Part shown: piece after piece, positions 63,223 through 64,000 of the stretch
Layout: every line of letters starts with the position of its first letter
Numbering within the stretch: the stretch's first letter is position 1
NCBI RefSeq assembly: GCF_032970905.1
Contig: NZ_JAWJZA010000006.1
Length of the DNA: 64,000 nucleotides
Source: Veillonella absiana
GTDB lineage: Bacteria; Bacillota; Negativicutes; Veillonellales; Veillonellaceae
Strand: one strand, 5' to 3'
Translations under genes and position numbers: made by a program
Notes under the pieces: model-generated
Told to the model about the DNA's origin: nothing
The model's input: the letters and a program-made list of their open reading frames with translations, nothing else
Database searches by the model: none

Positions 63223-63920
63223 TGCAAAAAAGAAAAAAAACGAACAAGCCCCAAGGTCCAGCTCCCGTGTATACGAGAAAGGTACCTGCAGGCCCTCGCA
63301 TTATTGCTGCAAAATATAATATATCTTGTGTGAAAGAAGACCAATACCCAGAGGGCGACACAGTAGAGGTTGCCTTCTTGGGTCGCTCTAATGTAGGTAA
63401 ATCCTCATTAATTAATTCCTTATGTAATTATCGAGGACTTGCCTTGGTGAGCGGACAGCCGGGTAAAACAAAAACGATTAATTTCTTTGATATCGAGTCC
63501 AAGGAAAACATCAGTGAAACGGAAGAACGCCGTTATAACTGGTTCCTCGTAGATTTACCGGGCTATGGTTTTGCTAAAACGAACAAGGGGAATCGCGATT
63601 TATGGTCTTCTTTCATAGCAGACTATATTTTGCATTCACCGCGATTGATGCTATTATGCCTGTTGATTGACGGCCGTCATCCTGAAATGCCTATCGATAA
63701 ACAAGCCTTTGATTGGCTTGTACAGGCTGGGGTGCCACTACAAATCGTAGTAACGAAAATCGATAAATTAAATTCCAAAGAGCGTCAGTCTAATTTAGCG
63801 AAAATCAAGGAACTCTATCCAACGGAAACGCCACCGATTCCGTATAGTTCATTGAAACATACGGGACGCGAGCTGTTACAACAACGTATTAATGAAATAT
63901 TAGTGGGAGACGAAGCATGA
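63222..63920 (+). CDS. engB: Ribosome-biogenesis GTPase YsxC/EngB
   Basis: 232 residues, TrmE-Era-like GTPase needed for 50S assembly. G1 is GRSNVGKSS (about 54-62), G3 DLPGYG and G4 TKID, in order. The N-terminus (MQKRKKTNKPQGPAPVYTRK) is a basic extension of roughly 20 residues not found in the B. subtilis protein. It is translationally coupled to lon by a 1-base overlap, and its own stop overlaps the next start by ATGA. Confidence 0.93.
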   Translation: MQKRKKTNKPQGPAPVYTRKVPAGPRIIAAKYNISCVKEDQYPEGDTVEVAFLGRSNVGKSSLINSLCNYRGLALVSGQPGKTKTINFFDIESKENISETEERRYNWFLVDLPGYGFAKTNKGNRDLWSSFIADYILHSPRLMLLCLLIDGRHPEMPIDKQAFDWLVQAGVPLQIVVTKIDKLNSKERQSNLAKIKELYPTETPPIPYSSLKHTGRELLQQRINEILVGDEA

Positions 63921-64000
63921 GCGAGGCTACACAATTCGATATAATTGAACAAATCGGCCAAGACTTAGAACAAGTCGAAGTATCTCTAGCAGCGTCTTTT
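63917..64000 (+). CDS. Start of an unidentified gene, cut by window end
   Basis: 28 residues from an ATG that overlaps the engB stop (ATGA): SEATQFDIIEQIGQDLEQVE, then VSLAASF. The short helix-like start is compatible with many families; a prenyl synthase-type N-terminus is possible but not supported further. It belongs to the same operon by overlap. Confidence 0.5.
   Translation, partial: MSEATQFDIIEQIGQDLEQVEVSLAASF

Overview
The window is AT-rich bacterial chromosome. Its genes have strong GGAGG-type ribosome binding sites, short intergenic gaps and many U-tailed terminator hairpins. Protein content points to an anaerobic or microaerophilic Firmicute of the Negativicutes, most like Veillonella: two-subunit class I fumarate hydratase next to a dicarboxylate carrier, formate-THF ligase, flavodoxin, several molybdenum-cofactor genes, a tandem glycine riboswitch, GlnRS and no Calvin-cycle context for the RuBisCO-like protein. 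The genus is inferred from protein resemblance, not from a search.

Layout. 1-935: 5' part of a frameshifted IS30-family element, cut by the window edge. 1-3 kb: tRNA-Arg, a secreted SnoaL-like protein, a luciferase-like monooxygenase with its middle deleted, and a CPYC glutaredoxin-like protein. 3-7 kb: ilvB-ilvN and an FGGY sugar kinase. 7-9 kb: beta-carbonic anhydrase and an exported purple-acid-phosphatase-like protein. 9.4-15 kb: arginine cluster (M20 hydrolase, argF, argC, argB, argD). 15-19 kb: Rrf2 regulator, a highly structured unassigned RNA locus, a 60-residue membrane peptide, and an M20 hydrolase overlapping an MFS transporter. 19-24.5 kb: guaC, thiT, fused mobA-mobB, moeA, AraC regulator. 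24.5-28 kb: structured leader, fumarase alpha and beta, SLC13-type carrier. 28-33 kb: zinc macrodomain hydrolase, fhs, fchA-type cyclodeaminase, glycine riboswitch and Na+/alanine-glycine symporter, forming a one-carbon/glycine block. 33-37 kb: NCS2 permease, MOSC protein, moaA, a hypothetical gene, tRNA-Lys. 37-43 kb: thrC, two tandem DMT exporters, a solitary OLD-family ATPase-nuclease, and mscL with a zinc ribbon. 43-50 kb: decayed alpha/beta hydrolase, FAH-family hydrolase, 2-hydroxyacid dehydrogenase, glnS, a secreted protein behind a perfect inverted repeat, a decayed DUF3793 gene and flavodoxin. 50-56 kb: MetE-like methyltransferase, aminotransferase, RuBisCO-like protein with a LarE-like sulfur transferase, WalJ-type hydrolase and rlmH. 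57-64 kb: CBS protein, then the proteostasis block tig-clpP-clpX-lon-engB.

The most interesting items are the structured RNA locus at about 15.89-16.16 kb, the RuBisCO-like/LarE gene pair at 53.3-55.4 kb, the leader with mutually exclusive pairings before fumarase, and four decayed genes (IS30 transposase, LLM oxidoreductase, alpha/beta hydrolase, DUF3793) whose lesions can be read directly. No CRISPR array, prophage or rRNA operon was seen.
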